Below are positions 9,061-18,066 of a stretch of 64,000 bases of DNA, piece by piece. The DNA comes from CBDDEI01 sp965226775 (GTDB lineage: Bacteria; Chloroflexota; Dehalococcoidia; SHYD01): NCBI GenBank assembly GCA_965226775.1, contig CBDDEI010000002.1, forward strand, positions 1,116,001 through 1,180,000. Reading direction: 5' to 3'. The number at the start of each line of letters is the position of its first letter. Position 1 is the stretch's first letter. The translations under genes were made by a program, and so were the position numbers. The notes beneath the pieces are model-generated. The model saw only the letters and a program-made list of their open reading frames with translations, did no database searches and was not told the origin of the DNA.

Positions 9061-9816
9061 ATGCCAGAGGAGCGACTGCAAAAAGTGCTGGCCGCCGCAG
9101 GAGTAGCCTCCCGCCGCCAGTGCGAGGCGCTTATTGTGGCAGGCCGAGTGCAGGTAAACGGCCGGGTGGAGAGCCAGCTTGGCGTACGGGTTGACTCGGA
9201 GCGGGACGCCATCACCCTGGATGGTAAGCCTATTGTGCGGTCCACTCGGCAGGTCTATCTTGCCTTCAACAAACCGCGCGGGTATCTCACTACAGCAGCG
9301 GATGACCGCGGGCGCGCCACCGTATTCGACCTCCTGGGGCCATCCGAGCAGCGGGTGTACACGGTTGGTCGATTGGACAAGGACGCGGAGGGGCTGCTGC
9401 TCTTCACCAACAATGGCGAGCTGGCCTTCCGAATGACCCATCCCCGCTACGAGTTGGAACGGGAGTACCGGGTGCTTCTTGCGGGGAATGTGTCCCCGAA
9501 GGGCGTGGCCGTGCTGCGGGCGGGAGTAGAGGTGGAAGGACGGCACGTAGCACCGCGGCTGGTGGAGGTTGATGCTGATCAACGCACCAGCAGCACTGAC
9601 CCGCTGATATGGCTGCGAGTCATCCTTACGGAAGGCCGCAAACGAGAGATACGGGCGTTGTGTATTGCGGCGGGGTACGGTGTGCAGCAGCTGGTGCGGG
9701 TGCGTTACGGGCCTCTGGGGTTGGGAAACCTGCCGACGGGGGCAACCCGTCCGCTGACTGTCGCAGAGGTGGCCGCACTGAAGCGGGCCGTGGGTCTTGG
9801 CGACGACGGACGATGA
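9061..9816 (+). CDS. rluB: rRNA pseudouridine synthase (RluB/RsuA family)
   Basis: Converts a uridine of 23S (RluB) or 16S (RsuA) rRNA to pseudouridine. The 251 residues hold an N-terminal S4 RNA-binding domain (about 4-50, 'RLQKVLAAAGVASRRQCEALI') and the catalytic domain with 'GRLDKDAEGLLLFTNNG', whose Asp is the nucleophile, then 'LEREYRVLL' and 'EGRKREIRALC'. RluB and RsuA are hard to separate by eye; the shape at the N terminus fits RluB better. It overlaps the following methyltransferase start by four bases (ATGA). Confidence 0.9.
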   Translation: MPEERLQKVLAAAGVASRRQCEALIVAGRVQVNGRVESQLGVRVDSERDAITLDGKPIVRSTRQVYLAFNKPRGYLTTAADDRGRATVFDLLGPSEQRVYTVGRLDKDAEGLLLFTNNGELAFRMTHPRYELEREYRVLLAGNVSPKGVAVLRAGVEVEGRHVAPRLVEVDADQRTSSTDPLIWLRVILTEGRKREIRALCIAAGYGVQQLVRVRYGPLGLGNLPTGATRPLTVAEVAALKRAVGLGDDGR

Positions 9817-10472
9817 CTGAAGAGCGCACCTTCCTCTTTGACGAACAGGCGGCGCGCTACGACCGCTGGTTCAAGCGCGCGCCCGGCCGGCTGCAGTTCG
9901 CCGGTGAGGTAGCCGCGCTGCGCATGGTGCTGAAGGATACGCCGCGGCCGTGGCTGGAAGTGGGCGTAGGCACCGGCCAGTTTGCGGGGATGCTCGATGT
10001 AGACGTGGGTGTAGACCCCAGCCGAGCGATGCTGCACTTGGCCCATCGCAGAGGTGTTGCCGCGGCGCAGGGTATCGGCGAGTCGCTGCCCGTTCGGAGT
10101 GGGAGTCTTGGCTGCGTGCTGCTAATCACAACCCTATGCTTTGTAAGTGACCAGCCGGCGCTGCTCCAAGAGGCGCGGCGGGCGCTGCGGCCCGAGGGTT
10201 TGCTAGTGGTCGCAGACATCCCGCGCAATAGCTCCTGGGGCAGCCACTACCTGCGCCAGCGGAGTGAAGGGCACCCTCTCTATAAGCACATGGAGTTGCG
10301 GAGCCTCACGGAGTTGGAGGACCTGCTACTGGCGGAGGGTTTTGAGGTTACCGACCGCGCGTGCTCTGTGACGCAGCCGCCGGGGAAGGTGCGCTTGCCG
10401 GAGCAGGCCTGGTGGGGCAACAGCACGCGCGCGAGCTTTGTGGCGGTGCGGGCGCGCCTCAGAGCTGCATAA
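9813..10472 (+). CDS. Class I SAM-dependent methyltransferase
   Basis: A 219-residue Methyltransf_11-type enzyme. Motif I is 'WLEVGVGTGQFAGML' (about 48-62), an acidic loop is 'VGVDPSRAML', motif IV is 'LLITTLCFVSD' and the post-motif is 'ALRPEGLLVVADIP'. The start at 9813 is chosen because its ATGA overlaps the stop of the pseudouridine synthase; longer upstream reading would eat into that gene. The substrate is unknown. The UbiE/ArsM-like fold suggests a small molecule, but the coupling to rluB would also allow an RNA-linked role. Confidence 0.85.
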   Translation: MTEERTFLFDEQAARYDRWFKRAPGRLQFAGEVAALRMVLKDTPRPWLEVGVGTGQFAGMLDVDVGVDPSRAMLHLAHRRGVAAAQGIGESLPVRSGSLGCVLLITTLCFVSDQPALLQEARRALRPEGLLVVADIPRNSSWGSHYLRQRSEGHPLYKHMELRSLTELEDLLLAEGFEVTDRACSVTQPPGKVRLPEQAWWGNSTRASFVAVRARLRAA

Positions 10473-10479
10473 CAGCTCC

Positions 10480-11226
10480 CTAGCGCAACAGCGCAGCTAG
10501 CTCGTCCCAATCCCACATCGGCCCGGGGTCGCTCTTCCCGTAGGACTTGCCCTGCTGGGTATCCTCATGCCCCAGATAGCCCGCGTCGTTCTCCGTAGCT
10601 GCGCGCGCCAGGGGGATGGCTGCAATAGCGGCCAGCTTACGGATAACCCACGCGGTAGAACGGAGTTGCTGCGGCGTGAACGCGCGGTTCGTGGTGGGCT
10701 GGCAGACCTCTATGTGGTAGGCAATGCCGTTGAGGTAGGTTGCGCCCCAGGCCATGCGGTCCAGGGAGACCGTCCAGTGCACGTCCCCGTTGCCCGCGAT
10801 GACGCAATGCGACGAGTTATCGCCGCCGGTCCTGTAGCTGTTCAGGGTAGCGCTCAGCTCCTGCTCCAGCGTCCACGCAGGATCGGAGCGAGTGCTGCGG
10901 GTCGAGTGGACGACGATGAGCCGCGGCGTGGCGGTGAATGGTTGGGAGATGGCCTCCGGCCCCGATTGAGGGAACTGGTCTTCGATATGGAACTCGGCGG
11001 GCGACCAGAGAGCTTGAGGCTCTGCAAAAGGGATGGCCACCGCCTTCCAGCCAGCGGACGTGAGAAAGGCCTCCAGCTTCACTTTGGTGGTGAGCTGATA
11101 GGCGTGGATGGGGCTATCGGATACGCCGTCCATGACAGGCTCGCCAATCGCAGCGGCGCCCATTTGATGCGCCAGTTCATCAAAGACATCGGTCACACCC
11201 GGTAGGCCGAACTCTATTTTCCCCAA
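10480..11226 (-). CDS. N-acetylmuramoyl-L-alanine amidase-like protein (Amidase_2)
   Basis: About 248 residues. The C-terminal half is an Amidase_2/PGRP-type zinc domain: 'PRLIVVHSTRS' (first His), 'SSHCVIAGNGDVHWTV', 'MAWGATYLNGIAYHIEVCQP', and 'GYLGHEDTQQGKSYGKSDPGPMWDW' with the second His and the Asp/zinc triad. Such enzymes cut between the glycan and the stem peptide of the cell wall. I prefer the TTG start at 11226 because an AAGGAGGA site sits right before it; a longer frame opens at 11256. No signal peptide is visible, so it may be cytoplasmic recycling or exported by another way. The first about 90 residues are unrecognised. It ends 7 bases from the stop of the convergent methyltransferase. 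Confidence 0.8.
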   Translation of the reverse strand: MGKIEFGLPGVTDVFDELAHQMGAAAIGEPVMDGVSDSPIHAYQLTTKVKLEAFLTSAGWKAVAIPFAEPQALWSPAEFHIEDQFPQSGPEAISQPFTATPRLIVVHSTRSTRSDPAWTLEQELSATLNSYRTGGDNSSHCVIAGNGDVHWTVSLDRMAWGATYLNGIAYHIEVCQPTTNRAFTPQQLRSTAWVIRKLAAIAAIPLARAATENDAGYLGHEDTQQGKSYGKSDPGPMWDWDELAALLR

Positions 11227-11304
11227 GGCTCCTCCTTCCGTGGCGGTACCACGCAAGGATGGCAGCGCTGTGCAGCTTAGGTCAACGGGGGAGTCGGCGC
11301 GGCG

Positions 11305-12585
11305 CTAGGAGGCTAAAGCTTCGGCGGCGGCTTCGATGGTGAAGTCCACGTCCGCCGCAGTGTGCGCCAGGGAGAGGAACCAGGCTTCGAACTGGGAGGG
11401 CGGCGGGTAGACGCCTCTGTCTAGGAGGGCGTTGAAGAAGGCTGCGTAGCGGGCGGTGTCGGCGGCGCGAGCCTGAATGTAGTTTGCGATGGGCGTGGGG
11501 CAGAAGAAGGGCGTGAGCAAGGAACCGGCGCGCTGGACGGTCAGCGGCGCCTCCGCGGCTGTGGCGACACGGTGCAAGCCGTCCTCCAGCTGCGCGGCCA
11601 GGCCATCGAGGCGCCGGTAGGCATCGGGCGCTTGGAGAAGGCGGAGGGTCGCGAGGCCGGCGGCCATAGTGAGCGGGTTGCCGGAGAGGGTGCCCGCCTG
11701 ATAGACGGGGCCTATGGGGGCAATCAGCTCCATGATCTCCCGGCGGCCGCCGTATACGCCCACGGGCAGCCCGCCGCCGACGATCTTACCCAGGCAGGTG
11801 AGGTCTGGCTCGATAGCGTAGAGGGCCTGTGCGCCGCCCCAGCCGACCCTGAAGCCAGTGATGACCTCGTCAAAGATGAGGAGTGCGCCGTGCTGCCGGG
11901 TGATCTCTCGAAGCGATTGTAAAAAGCCAGGCGTGGGCGGTACTACACCCATGTTTGCGGCTACGGGTTCCACAATGACCGCGGCTATCTGGTCTGAGTA
12001 GCTGTGAAACAGCGCCTCGACTGCGGGCGCATCGTTGTAGGGAACCACTAGGGTTTCTTGGGCGAAGGACGCGGGCACACCTGGGCTGTCCGGCAGACCA
12101 AGCGTTGCGACGCCGGAGCCGGCCTTAGCTAGCAGACCGTCCGCGTGGCCGTGGTAGCACCCCTCAAACTTCACGATCTTGTCCCGTTTGGTGAAGGCGC
12201 GGGCCAAACGGAGCGCCGTCATGGCCGCCTCCGTGCCGGAGCTGACGAAGCGCAGCAGCTCCATAGAAGGCATGGCCGAGGCGATGAGCGCGGCTAGCTC
12301 CACCTCAGACTCGGTGGCTGCGCCGTAGCTGGTGCCGCGTGCCGCTGCGTCCTGCACCGCGGCCACCACCTCCGGGTGCGCGTGACCGGCGATGAGCGGC
12401 CCCCAAGAGCTTACGTAGTCTAGATAGGTATTGCCGTCGGCGTCCCAGAGGCGAGGGCCTTCGCCGCGCTGGATGAAGCGGGGGCCGCCGCCCACGGCCT
12501 TGAAGGCGCGCACGGGGCTTGATACTCCGCCGGGGATGATGCCCTGGGCGCGGCTGAAGAGATCCTGAGATTTGGAGGTGTTCAT
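11305..12585 (-). CDS. hemL: Glutamate-1-semialdehyde 2,1-aminomutase
   Basis: Moves the amino group of glutamate-1-semialdehyde to give 5-aminolevulinate, the step after HemA in the C5 route. The 426 residues start 'SQDLFSRAQGIIPGGVSSPVRAF' and show the family's 'RFVSSGTEAAMTALRLAR', 'VKFEGCYHGHADGLL', 'LIFDEVITGFRVG' and 'CLGKIVGGGLPVGVYGG', where the Lys binds PLP. The gene is last in the minus-strand heme block, about 50 bases after the corrected end of an unknown gene. No clear ribosome site was seen before the ATG. Confidence 0.97.
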   Translation of the reverse strand: MNTSKSQDLFSRAQGIIPGGVSSPVRAFKAVGGGPRFIQRGEGPRLWDADGNTYLDYVSSWGPLIAGHAHPEVVAAVQDAAARGTSYGAATESEVELAALIASAMPSMELLRFVSSGTEAAMTALRLARAFTKRDKIVKFEGCYHGHADGLLAKAGSGVATLGLPDSPGVPASFAQETLVVPYNDAPAVEALFHSYSDQIAAVIVEPVAANMGVVPPTPGFLQSLREITRQHGALLIFDEVITGFRVGWGGAQALYAIEPDLTCLGKIVGGGLPVGVYGGRREIMELIAPIGPVYQAGTLSGNPLTMAAGLATLRLLQAPDAYRRLDGLAAQLEDGLHRVATAAEAPLTVQRAGSLLTPFFCPTPIANYIQARAADTARYAAFFNALLDRGVYPPPSQFEAWFLSLAHTAADVDFTIEAAAEALAS

Positions 12586-12636
12586 GAACGACTAGTGCAG
12601 CTTACCGTAAGGACTGGGAGGTTCGCCACCCTCACC

Positions 12637-13481
12637 TTACGTCTGATTCTTAATGAAGTCGCCGATTCGGGCCCCAAGCTGGTATATCTCGACTGATGAG
12701 TTGTGTGTCGACGGCGTACGCAGAAAAGGAAACCCGATGATTGGAACTTTACGTGAGCCAGCGTCAAGGCTGCCTTGACGGTGCCAGAGCGATTTGGTTT
12801 GGCTTGCTCTCCGACTCGTAGACTTACTTGCTCCCAAGTCAGGCTAGCCCCGCTCGCTTCCTCGAATTGGCCGATTGCGGCATTGCCGTTCACCAAAACC
12901 AAGGCGGGCTTTGCCTCGCTCAGAAGAAGCTGTCTGACCTGCTTGGCGATGCTAAAGCCGCGATCCTCTTCGAGCAACGTGCGAACGGTGTCTGTGCTTA
13001 GGTCGAACTTTCCAGAGGTATAGGGGCAGACTTCTAAGAAGACCATCCGCTCACACGCAAACCGGCTCGCTTCCTCTTTCGATACCTGCTCTCCTAGGCC
13101 CATAGCTGCAACTTGTACTAAAGGACGAAAAAATCTGGGGTACCAGTGTTTGATATTGAATCTTAGCCAGTAAGGCCACCAGGTTTTCCCTGTCTGAGTG
13201 CCATAATAACCTTCGGGCGCGACATGGGGGTTCAAAGACACGGCCATAACCCATCTGCCCGGTTCTATGGATTCTACATCGCCGTTAAACCAGGCAGGGG
13301 GCAACCCAGCCACTTGCAAAGAGAGTTCGCGCTGGCCTGTTAGGTTATAGCGCTCATTAAGCTTCCGGACATTGCTGTCCCAGTCATAGCATAAGGCCTC
13401 TTTGTAAAGTGCCCGCAGACTATTCAACCAGTCCGGATCCTGCTGCTTGTTCGTGCTCATAGTTTTGTCCGCGGGTACCAC
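12637..13481 (-). CDS. Unknown protein inserted in the heme block (frameshift near its 3' end)
   Basis: I do not recognise this protein. The uninterrupted frame runs from 13481 into hemL; a one-base shift near 12750 restores a frame ending at 12637 with 'VPIIGFPFLRTPSTHNSS' and 'YQLGARIGDFIKNQT', which reads like a natural C terminus. Visible traits: about 280 residues, a 'WVMAVSLNPHV' strand-turn, many Trp/Tyr/Phe in 'YYGTQTGKTWWPYWLRFNIKHWYPRFFRP', and 'PALVLVNGNAAIGQFE'. The SLNP turn and the later strand-PST segment faintly recall the uracil-DNA glycosylase fold, but I do not claim it. Base composition is visibly more AT-rich than its neighbours, and it breaks the clpS-hemL spacing, suggesting a later insertion. 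Start could be 13481 or 13460. Confidence 0.5.
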
Positions 13482-13526
13482 TGCAGCTCCATGTTAGTGC
13501 AAGCTCAGCGGACAAGCGGCGATGTA

Positions 13527-13820
13527 TTACACAGGCTCTATCGTGGCGGTTAGACCGCGGGACTCCAGGCAGTTTCTGTAGCGCGCCGCACGCTCGTGGG
13601 GCGCCACTATCACTCGCGCCTGCCCTTCTTGATGAGCCTCCAGCATTATTTCGTCAGCTTCCTCTGGAGTAAGCTCAGGCACGCAGTGGAGGATGCTGTC
13701 CACCACGTGCTGCATGCTGTTCACGTCGTCGTTGTAGAGGATAACCGTAAAGGGCGGCTCAAGGCGCTCCTCGGTTGCCGTCACGGTTGCTGGGGTTTGG
13801 ACCGGTGTTGCTGTGGTCAT
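13527..13820 (-). CDS. clpS: ATP-dependent Clp protease adaptor ClpS
   Basis: ClpS binds N-end-rule substrates and hands them to ClpA/ClpC. The core 'PPFTVILYNDDVNSMQHVVDSILHCVPEL' and 'EADEIMLEAHQEGQARVIVAPHERAARYRNCLESRGL' is fully conserved, with the acidic NDD of the substrate pocket. I take the start at 13820 (97 residues, family size); a frame opens 10 codons earlier. It follows hemB by about 80 bases on the same strand. No clpA/C gene is in the window. Confidence 0.92.
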   Translation of the reverse strand: MTTATPVQTPATVTATEERLEPPFTVILYNDDVNSMQHVVDSILHCVPELTPEEADEIMLEAHQEGQARVIVAPHERAARYRNCLESRGLTATIEPV

Positions 13821-13903
13821 CTGGACATTCGGAGTATAACCCCTCGACAAACGCGGCTGCTAGGAGCTGATGAACAGCGCACCGGCGGTCCTCATAGTGG
13901 CGC

Positions 13904-14896
13904 TCAGTGCAGCCAGCGGGCGGCCTCTTTGGCGTGGTAGGTGATGATAAGGTCTGCGCCGGCGCGCTTAATGCCGATGAGGGCCTCCATGATGGCCCGC
14001 TCCTCCTCCAGCCAGCCGGCGCGAATAGCGGCCTTGAGCATGGCGTACTCCCCGCTGACGTTGTAGGCCGCCAGGGGGTGGTCGAAGTGCTGGCGGGCGC
14101 GGGCGATGACATCGAGGTAGGGGAGCGCCGGCTTCACCATAACGATGTCCGCTCCCTCCGCAATGTCGCTCTGGATCTCCCGCAGCGCTTCACGGGCGTT
14201 GGCGGGGTCCATCTGATAGGAGCGGCGGTCGCCGAACTGAGGGGCTGAGTCCGCGGCCTCCCGGAAGGGGCCGTAGAAGGCGGAGGCGTACTTGGCGGCA
14301 TAAGCCATGATGGGGGTGCCAGTGAAGCCCTCCGAATCGAGCGCTGCCCGAATGACGCCCACGCGCCCGTCCATCATGTCCGAGGGCGCGACGATGTCTG
14401 CGCCTGCATGGGCGTGGCTAAGGGCGGTCTGAGCGATGAGCCCCAACGACTGGTCGTTGTCCACGTCGCCATTGATAACAACGCCGCAGTGGCCGTGGTC
14501 CGTGTATTCGCAGAGGCAGACGTCGGTGATGACCAGGAGATCGGGGATGGCGTCCTTGAGGGCGCGCACCGCCTGCTGCACGATGCCCTCCGACGCGTAG
14601 GCCTCTGAGCCCATGTCATCTTTGGTGGAGGGCAGGCCGAAGAGGAGCACCGCGGGGATGCCTAACGACTGCACTTCTCTGGCCTCGGTTACCAGGGTGT
14701 CCACGGAGAAGTGGTAGACCTCCGGCATGGAGGGGATCTCCTCTTTGACGCCGCGGCCGGGGACTACAAAGAGGGGGTAGATGAAGTCGCGTGGGTCTAG
14801 CTGGGTCTCCCGCACCATGTCTCGGAGCAGGCCGGTGCGCCGCAGCCGCCGCAGCCGGGTGGTGGGGAAGGGTGAGTGGGGGCTTGTGGTGGTCAT
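13904..14896 (-). CDS. hemB: Delta-aminolevulinic acid dehydratase (porphobilinogen synthase)
   Basis: Condenses two 5-aminolevulinate molecules to porphobilinogen. At 330 residues it has family length. It begins 'RLRRLRRTGLLRDMVRET' with 'FIYPLFVVPG', carries the cysteine zinc site in 'DVCLCEYTDHGHCG' (zinc-type enzyme rather than the Mg/Asp type), and the two active-site lysines in 'MAYAAKYASAFYGPFREA' and 'IVMVKPALPYLD'. It lies downstream of cobA-hemD on the same strand but is separated from it by a repeat block of about 600 bases, so it may have its own promoter. Confidence 0.97.
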   Translation of the reverse strand: MTTTSPHSPFPTTRLRRLRRTGLLRDMVRETQLDPRDFIYPLFVVPGRGVKEEIPSMPEVYHFSVDTLVTEAREVQSLGIPAVLLFGLPSTKDDMGSEAYASEGIVQQAVRALKDAIPDLLVITDVCLCEYTDHGHCGVVINGDVDNDQSLGLIAQTALSHAHAGADIVAPSDMMDGRVGVIRAALDSEGFTGTPIMAYAAKYASAFYGPFREAADSAPQFGDRRSYQMDPANAREALREIQSDIAEGADIVMVKPALPYLDVIARARQHFDHPLAAYNVSGEYAMLKAAIRAGWLEEERAIMEALIGIKRAGADLIITYHAKEAARWLH

Positions 14897-14969
14897 TGTA
14901 TGTTAGCCTCGTCTCGGCTTAAGTAGAGAGGTTACTTGCTCTATTATGCTAGATTTTTCTGATTGTGCC

Positions 14970-15592
14970 ACGACCATCACCCCCTTGCCCCCTCTTCCTA
15001 CCAGGAAGGGGGGAGAGTAAAGAGGGATTGAGGGGACACCCCTCAAACTCCCTGCCAGAAGGGGCAGCGGCTGCCAGAAGGGGCAGCGGCCCCTCTGGAC
15101 TCCCTGCTGACGTAGCCCGCTCATCCTGAGCTTTTCGAAGGGTGATGCGCTTTGCAGGCATTCCGCATCCACGACCATCACCCCCTGGCCCCCTCTTCCT
15201 ACCAGGAAGAGGGGGAGTAAAGAGGTATTGAGGGGACACCCCTCAAACTCCCTGCCAGAAGGGGCGGCGCCCCTCTGGACTCCCCGCTGCAGTGGCTCAC
15301 TCATGCAGCGCCCACTCTGGACTCTCTGCTGACGTAGCCCGCTCATCCTGAGCCTGTCGAAGGGTGATGCGCTTTGCAGGTACTCTGCTTCCACGACCAT
15401 CACCCCCTGGCCCCCTCTTCCTACCAGGAAGGGGGAGTAAGGATGTATAGAGGGGACACCCCTCAAACTCCCTGCCAGAAGGGGCAGCGCCCTCTCTGGA
15501 CTCCCCGCTGCAGTAGCTCTGCTCATCCTGTGCGCCCCCTCTGGACTCACTGCTGCTGCAGCCCGCTCATGCTGAGCTTGTCGAAGGGAGGG
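14970..15592. repeat. Three tandem units of about 200-222 bp between hemB and cobA-hemD
   Basis: Units start with ACGACCATCACCCCC at 14970, 15171 and 15393. Each goes through a GGAAGGGGG/CCCCCTCTTCC palindrome, GGGGACACCCCTCAAACTCC, CTGCCAGAAGGGGC and CTCATCCTGAGC...CGAAGGG, and the last motif (GAGCTTGTCGAAGGG) forms the 3' end of the hemD part. The block is open in one long frame that I treat as non-coding. No terminator or promoter could be named inside it. Confidence 0.85.
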
Positions 15593-17126
15593 CGGCGGTG
15601 GGTGCGAGCTGGTTGTTCTCCCATGTCTCCTTGATGGCGGCGACGAGGCCGGGGATGGTGTGCTCGGCGGCTTCTATGTCCACGGAGAGGCCGGCGGCGC
15701 GGGCAGCTTCTAGTGGTGACGGGGCCGATGCTGGCGATGCGGCAGTGGGCCAGCGCGGCGGTGTCGCCGCCCAGGAGGGCAACCAGGTTCCGCACCGTGG
15801 ACGCGCTGGCGAAAGTGACAATATCGATCTGGCCGGCGGCCAAGAGCTGCGCTACCTCTGGGTCGAGCTCGCCCGCCTGCACGGTGCGGTAGGCGGTGAC
15901 CTCGGTGAGAAGCGCGCCGGCTTCAGTGAGCCGCTGGGCCAGTAGTTCGGTAGCGATGTCCGCGCGCGGGAGCAGGATGTGCGTGTCCTTCACCCCCTGG
16001 CGAATCAGCGCCTCCGCCACGGCCTCGGTGAGATAGGCGTCCGGGATGAGGTCCGGCTCCACGGAGCGTTCCCGCAGGGCGGCGGCTGTGCCAGGCCCTA
16101 CGGCGGCGATGCGGGTGTGGGCCAGCGCCCGGCTGTCCTTCCCCATCGCCTGCAGGCGGCGGAAGACTGCCAGCACGCCGTTAGCGCTGGTGAAGACCAC
16201 CCAGCGGTAGCGGTTCATGCCTCGCAAAGCCTCGTCCAGCGGCGCGTAGTCGTCAGGCTCGGCAATCTCGATAGCGGGGGCCTCGACGGGCTCCGCGCCC
16301 AGCGCGGCGAGCTGCGCCGCAAGCTGGCTGGCCTGCTCACGCGCCCGGGTGACCAGCACCCGCACGCCGGAGAGGGGCGGTTATCGAACCAGGCGATCTG
16401 CTCTCGCAGGGGGACGGTCGGGCCGACGATCGTCGCCACAGGTGGGCTGAAGGCGCGGCCCTGGAGCTTGTCCTGGATGTCCGACAAGGTGCCGGTGAGG
16501 GTCTCCTGGCGCGCCCAGGTGCCCCAGCGCACCAGCGCGATGGGGGTCTCCGGCGGCCGGCCATTTGCTACAAGTTGTTCCACGATGAGAGGCAGGTTCT
16601 CCAACCCCATGAGAAAGACTAGGGTGTCCACTCCCTTTGCCAGGTGCTCCCAGTGGAGGCTGGAGTCCGGCTTGGTGGGGTCTTCATGCCCCGTGATAAC
16701 GGCAAAGGAGGAGGCAAGGTTGCGATGGGTGACCGGGATGCCGGCGTAGGCGGGCGCAGCAATGGATGACGAGATGCCGGGGACGACCTCAAAGGGGACG
16801 CCGGCTTCTACCAGTGCGAGGGCTTCCTCGCCGCCGCGGCCAAAGACGAAGGGGTCGCCGCCCTTCAACCGCACCACTGTATCGCCTGCCTGAGCCCGCG
16901 CCACTAAGAGATCGTTGATGCCCTGCTGCGAGAGCGCGTGGCCGCCAGCGGCCTTGCCTACGTAGACCACCTCCGCGCCGGGCCGTGCGTGACGCAGCAG
17001 CGCCGGGTTGATGAGGCGGTCGTAGAGGACCAAGTCGGCTTGCTGAAGGCACTCGACGCCGCGCAGGGTGATGAGTCCGGGATCGCCGGGCCCGCCGCCG
17101 ACAAGGTAAACCTTGCCCTTAGCCAT
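15567..17126 (-). CDS. cobA-hemD: Fused uroporphyrinogen-III C-methyltransferase / uroporphyrinogen-III synthase (two frameshifts)
   Basis: Read as one protein of about 519 residues. The N-terminal half is SUMT: 'VYLVGGGPGDPGLITLRG', 'RLKGGDPFVFGRGGEE', 'VVPGISSSIAAPAYAGIPVTHR'. It methylates uroporphyrinogen III to precorrin-2. The C-terminal half is HemD, which closes hydroxymethylbilane: 'VRVLVTRAREQASQLAAQLAALGAEPVEAPAIEI', 'VVFTSANGV', 'TFASASTVRN', 'IASIGPVTT'. The halves are in different frames because of a one-base loss in a C run near 16375 ('AWFDNRP' to 'LSGVRVLV'), and a second shift near 15715 leads to 'EAARAAGLSVDIEAAEHTI'. The fusion is known in many bacteria. Start at 17126 overlaps hemC by 8 bases. 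The last codons lie in the neighbouring repeat. Confidence 0.88.
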
Positions 17127-18066
17127 GCGCGTCCTCCTGTGCCTCCGCGAGGAAGCGGCCTGCGCCAAGGGCGAGCAATTTGCCAGCTAGCTCCCGGCCC
17201 AGGGCCTCCGGCGCGTCCGCGGCGCCTACTACGGTGGAGCGGATCAGCCCGCTGCCGTTCGGGGTAGCGATCATGCCCTGGAGGGTGAGCGTTGCGCCCT
17301 CTTGCGTGGCCAGCGCTCCTACGGGGGTCTGGCAGCCGCCGCCTAGGGCTTCCAAGAAGGCGCGCTCGGCGGTGATTGCGGCGCGTGAGGGAGCATCGTC
17401 CAGCGCCGAAACGAGATCAAGGGTGGGGGTGTCATCGGCGCGCACCTGTACGGCTAGTGCGCCCTGGCCTGGGTCGGGCAGGCAGACTTGCGGAGAGAAA
17501 TACTCGGTGATGAGGCCCTGCAGACCAAGCCGCAGCAACCCCGCGGCGGCCAATATGGTGGCGTCGTAGTCGCCCTGAGCCACCTTGCGGGCGCGGGTGT
17601 CCACGTTGCCGCGGATGGGGGCAAAGGAAAGATCGGGCCGTGGCTGTGCAAGCTGGGCGGCGCGACGCAGGCTGCTGGAGCCGACGCGCGCGTTCAGCGG
17701 CAGTTGGCTCAGGGTTGCGCCCTCCCGGGCAATGAGCACGTCGCGCGGGTCTTCCCGCAGCGGGATGGCTGCCACTACTAGTCCCGCTTCAGCGGCTGTC
17801 GTCATGTCCTTAAGGCTGTGCACCGCAATGTCGATAGTGCCGTCCAGGAGCGCACGCTCCAGCTCCTTCACAAAGATGCCCTGTCCGGCAAGCTGTTGCA
17901 GGGGGGTCTCTGCGGGCTGCGAGCGGTCGCCCTCAGTGCTAATGGGGCGCACCTCAATCTCCAGAGGCTCAGGATAGCGCTCGTGGAGCAGCTGGATCAC
18001 CAGGTCGGTCTGGGTTCGAGCCAGGGGGCTATTGCGCGTGCCGACCACTAGGCGCTGGCGTGTCAT
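17119..18066 (-). CDS. hemC: Porphobilinogen deaminase (hydroxymethylbilane synthase)
   Basis: Joins four porphobilinogens to hydroxymethylbilane. The family marks are 'RLVVGTRNSPLARTQTDLV', 'GQGIFVKELERALLDGTIDIAVHSLKDM' with the catalytic Asp region, 'GSSSLRRAAQL', 'PIRGNVDTRARK', and 'LGGGCQTPVG', whose Cys carries the dipyrromethane cofactor. The likely start is the ATG at 18066; a frame opens at 18102 inside hemA. It overlaps the 3' end of hemA by about 38 bases and cobA-hemD by 8, so the three are translationally coupled. Confidence 0.97.
   Translation of the reverse strand: MTRQRLVVGTRNSPLARTQTDLVIQLLHERYPEPLEIEVRPISTEGDRSQPAETPLQQLAGQGIFVKELERALLDGTIDIAVHSLKDMTTAAEAGLVVAAIPLREDPRDVLIAREGATLSQLPLNARVGSSSLRRAAQLAQPRPDLSFAPIRGNVDTRARKVAQGDYDATILAAAGLLRLGLQGLITEYFSPQVCLPDPGQGALAVQVRADDTPTLDLVSALDDAPSRAAITAERAFLEALGGGCQTPVGALATQEGATLTLQGMIATPNGSGLIRSTVVGAADAPEALGRELAGKLLALGAGRFLAEAQEDAHG

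Noticed and set aside
14903..15550. Long minus-strand open frame of 215 codons
   Set aside because: It is made of three tandem repeat units, has no homology that I can name and no ribosome site; the repeats are open in several frames.
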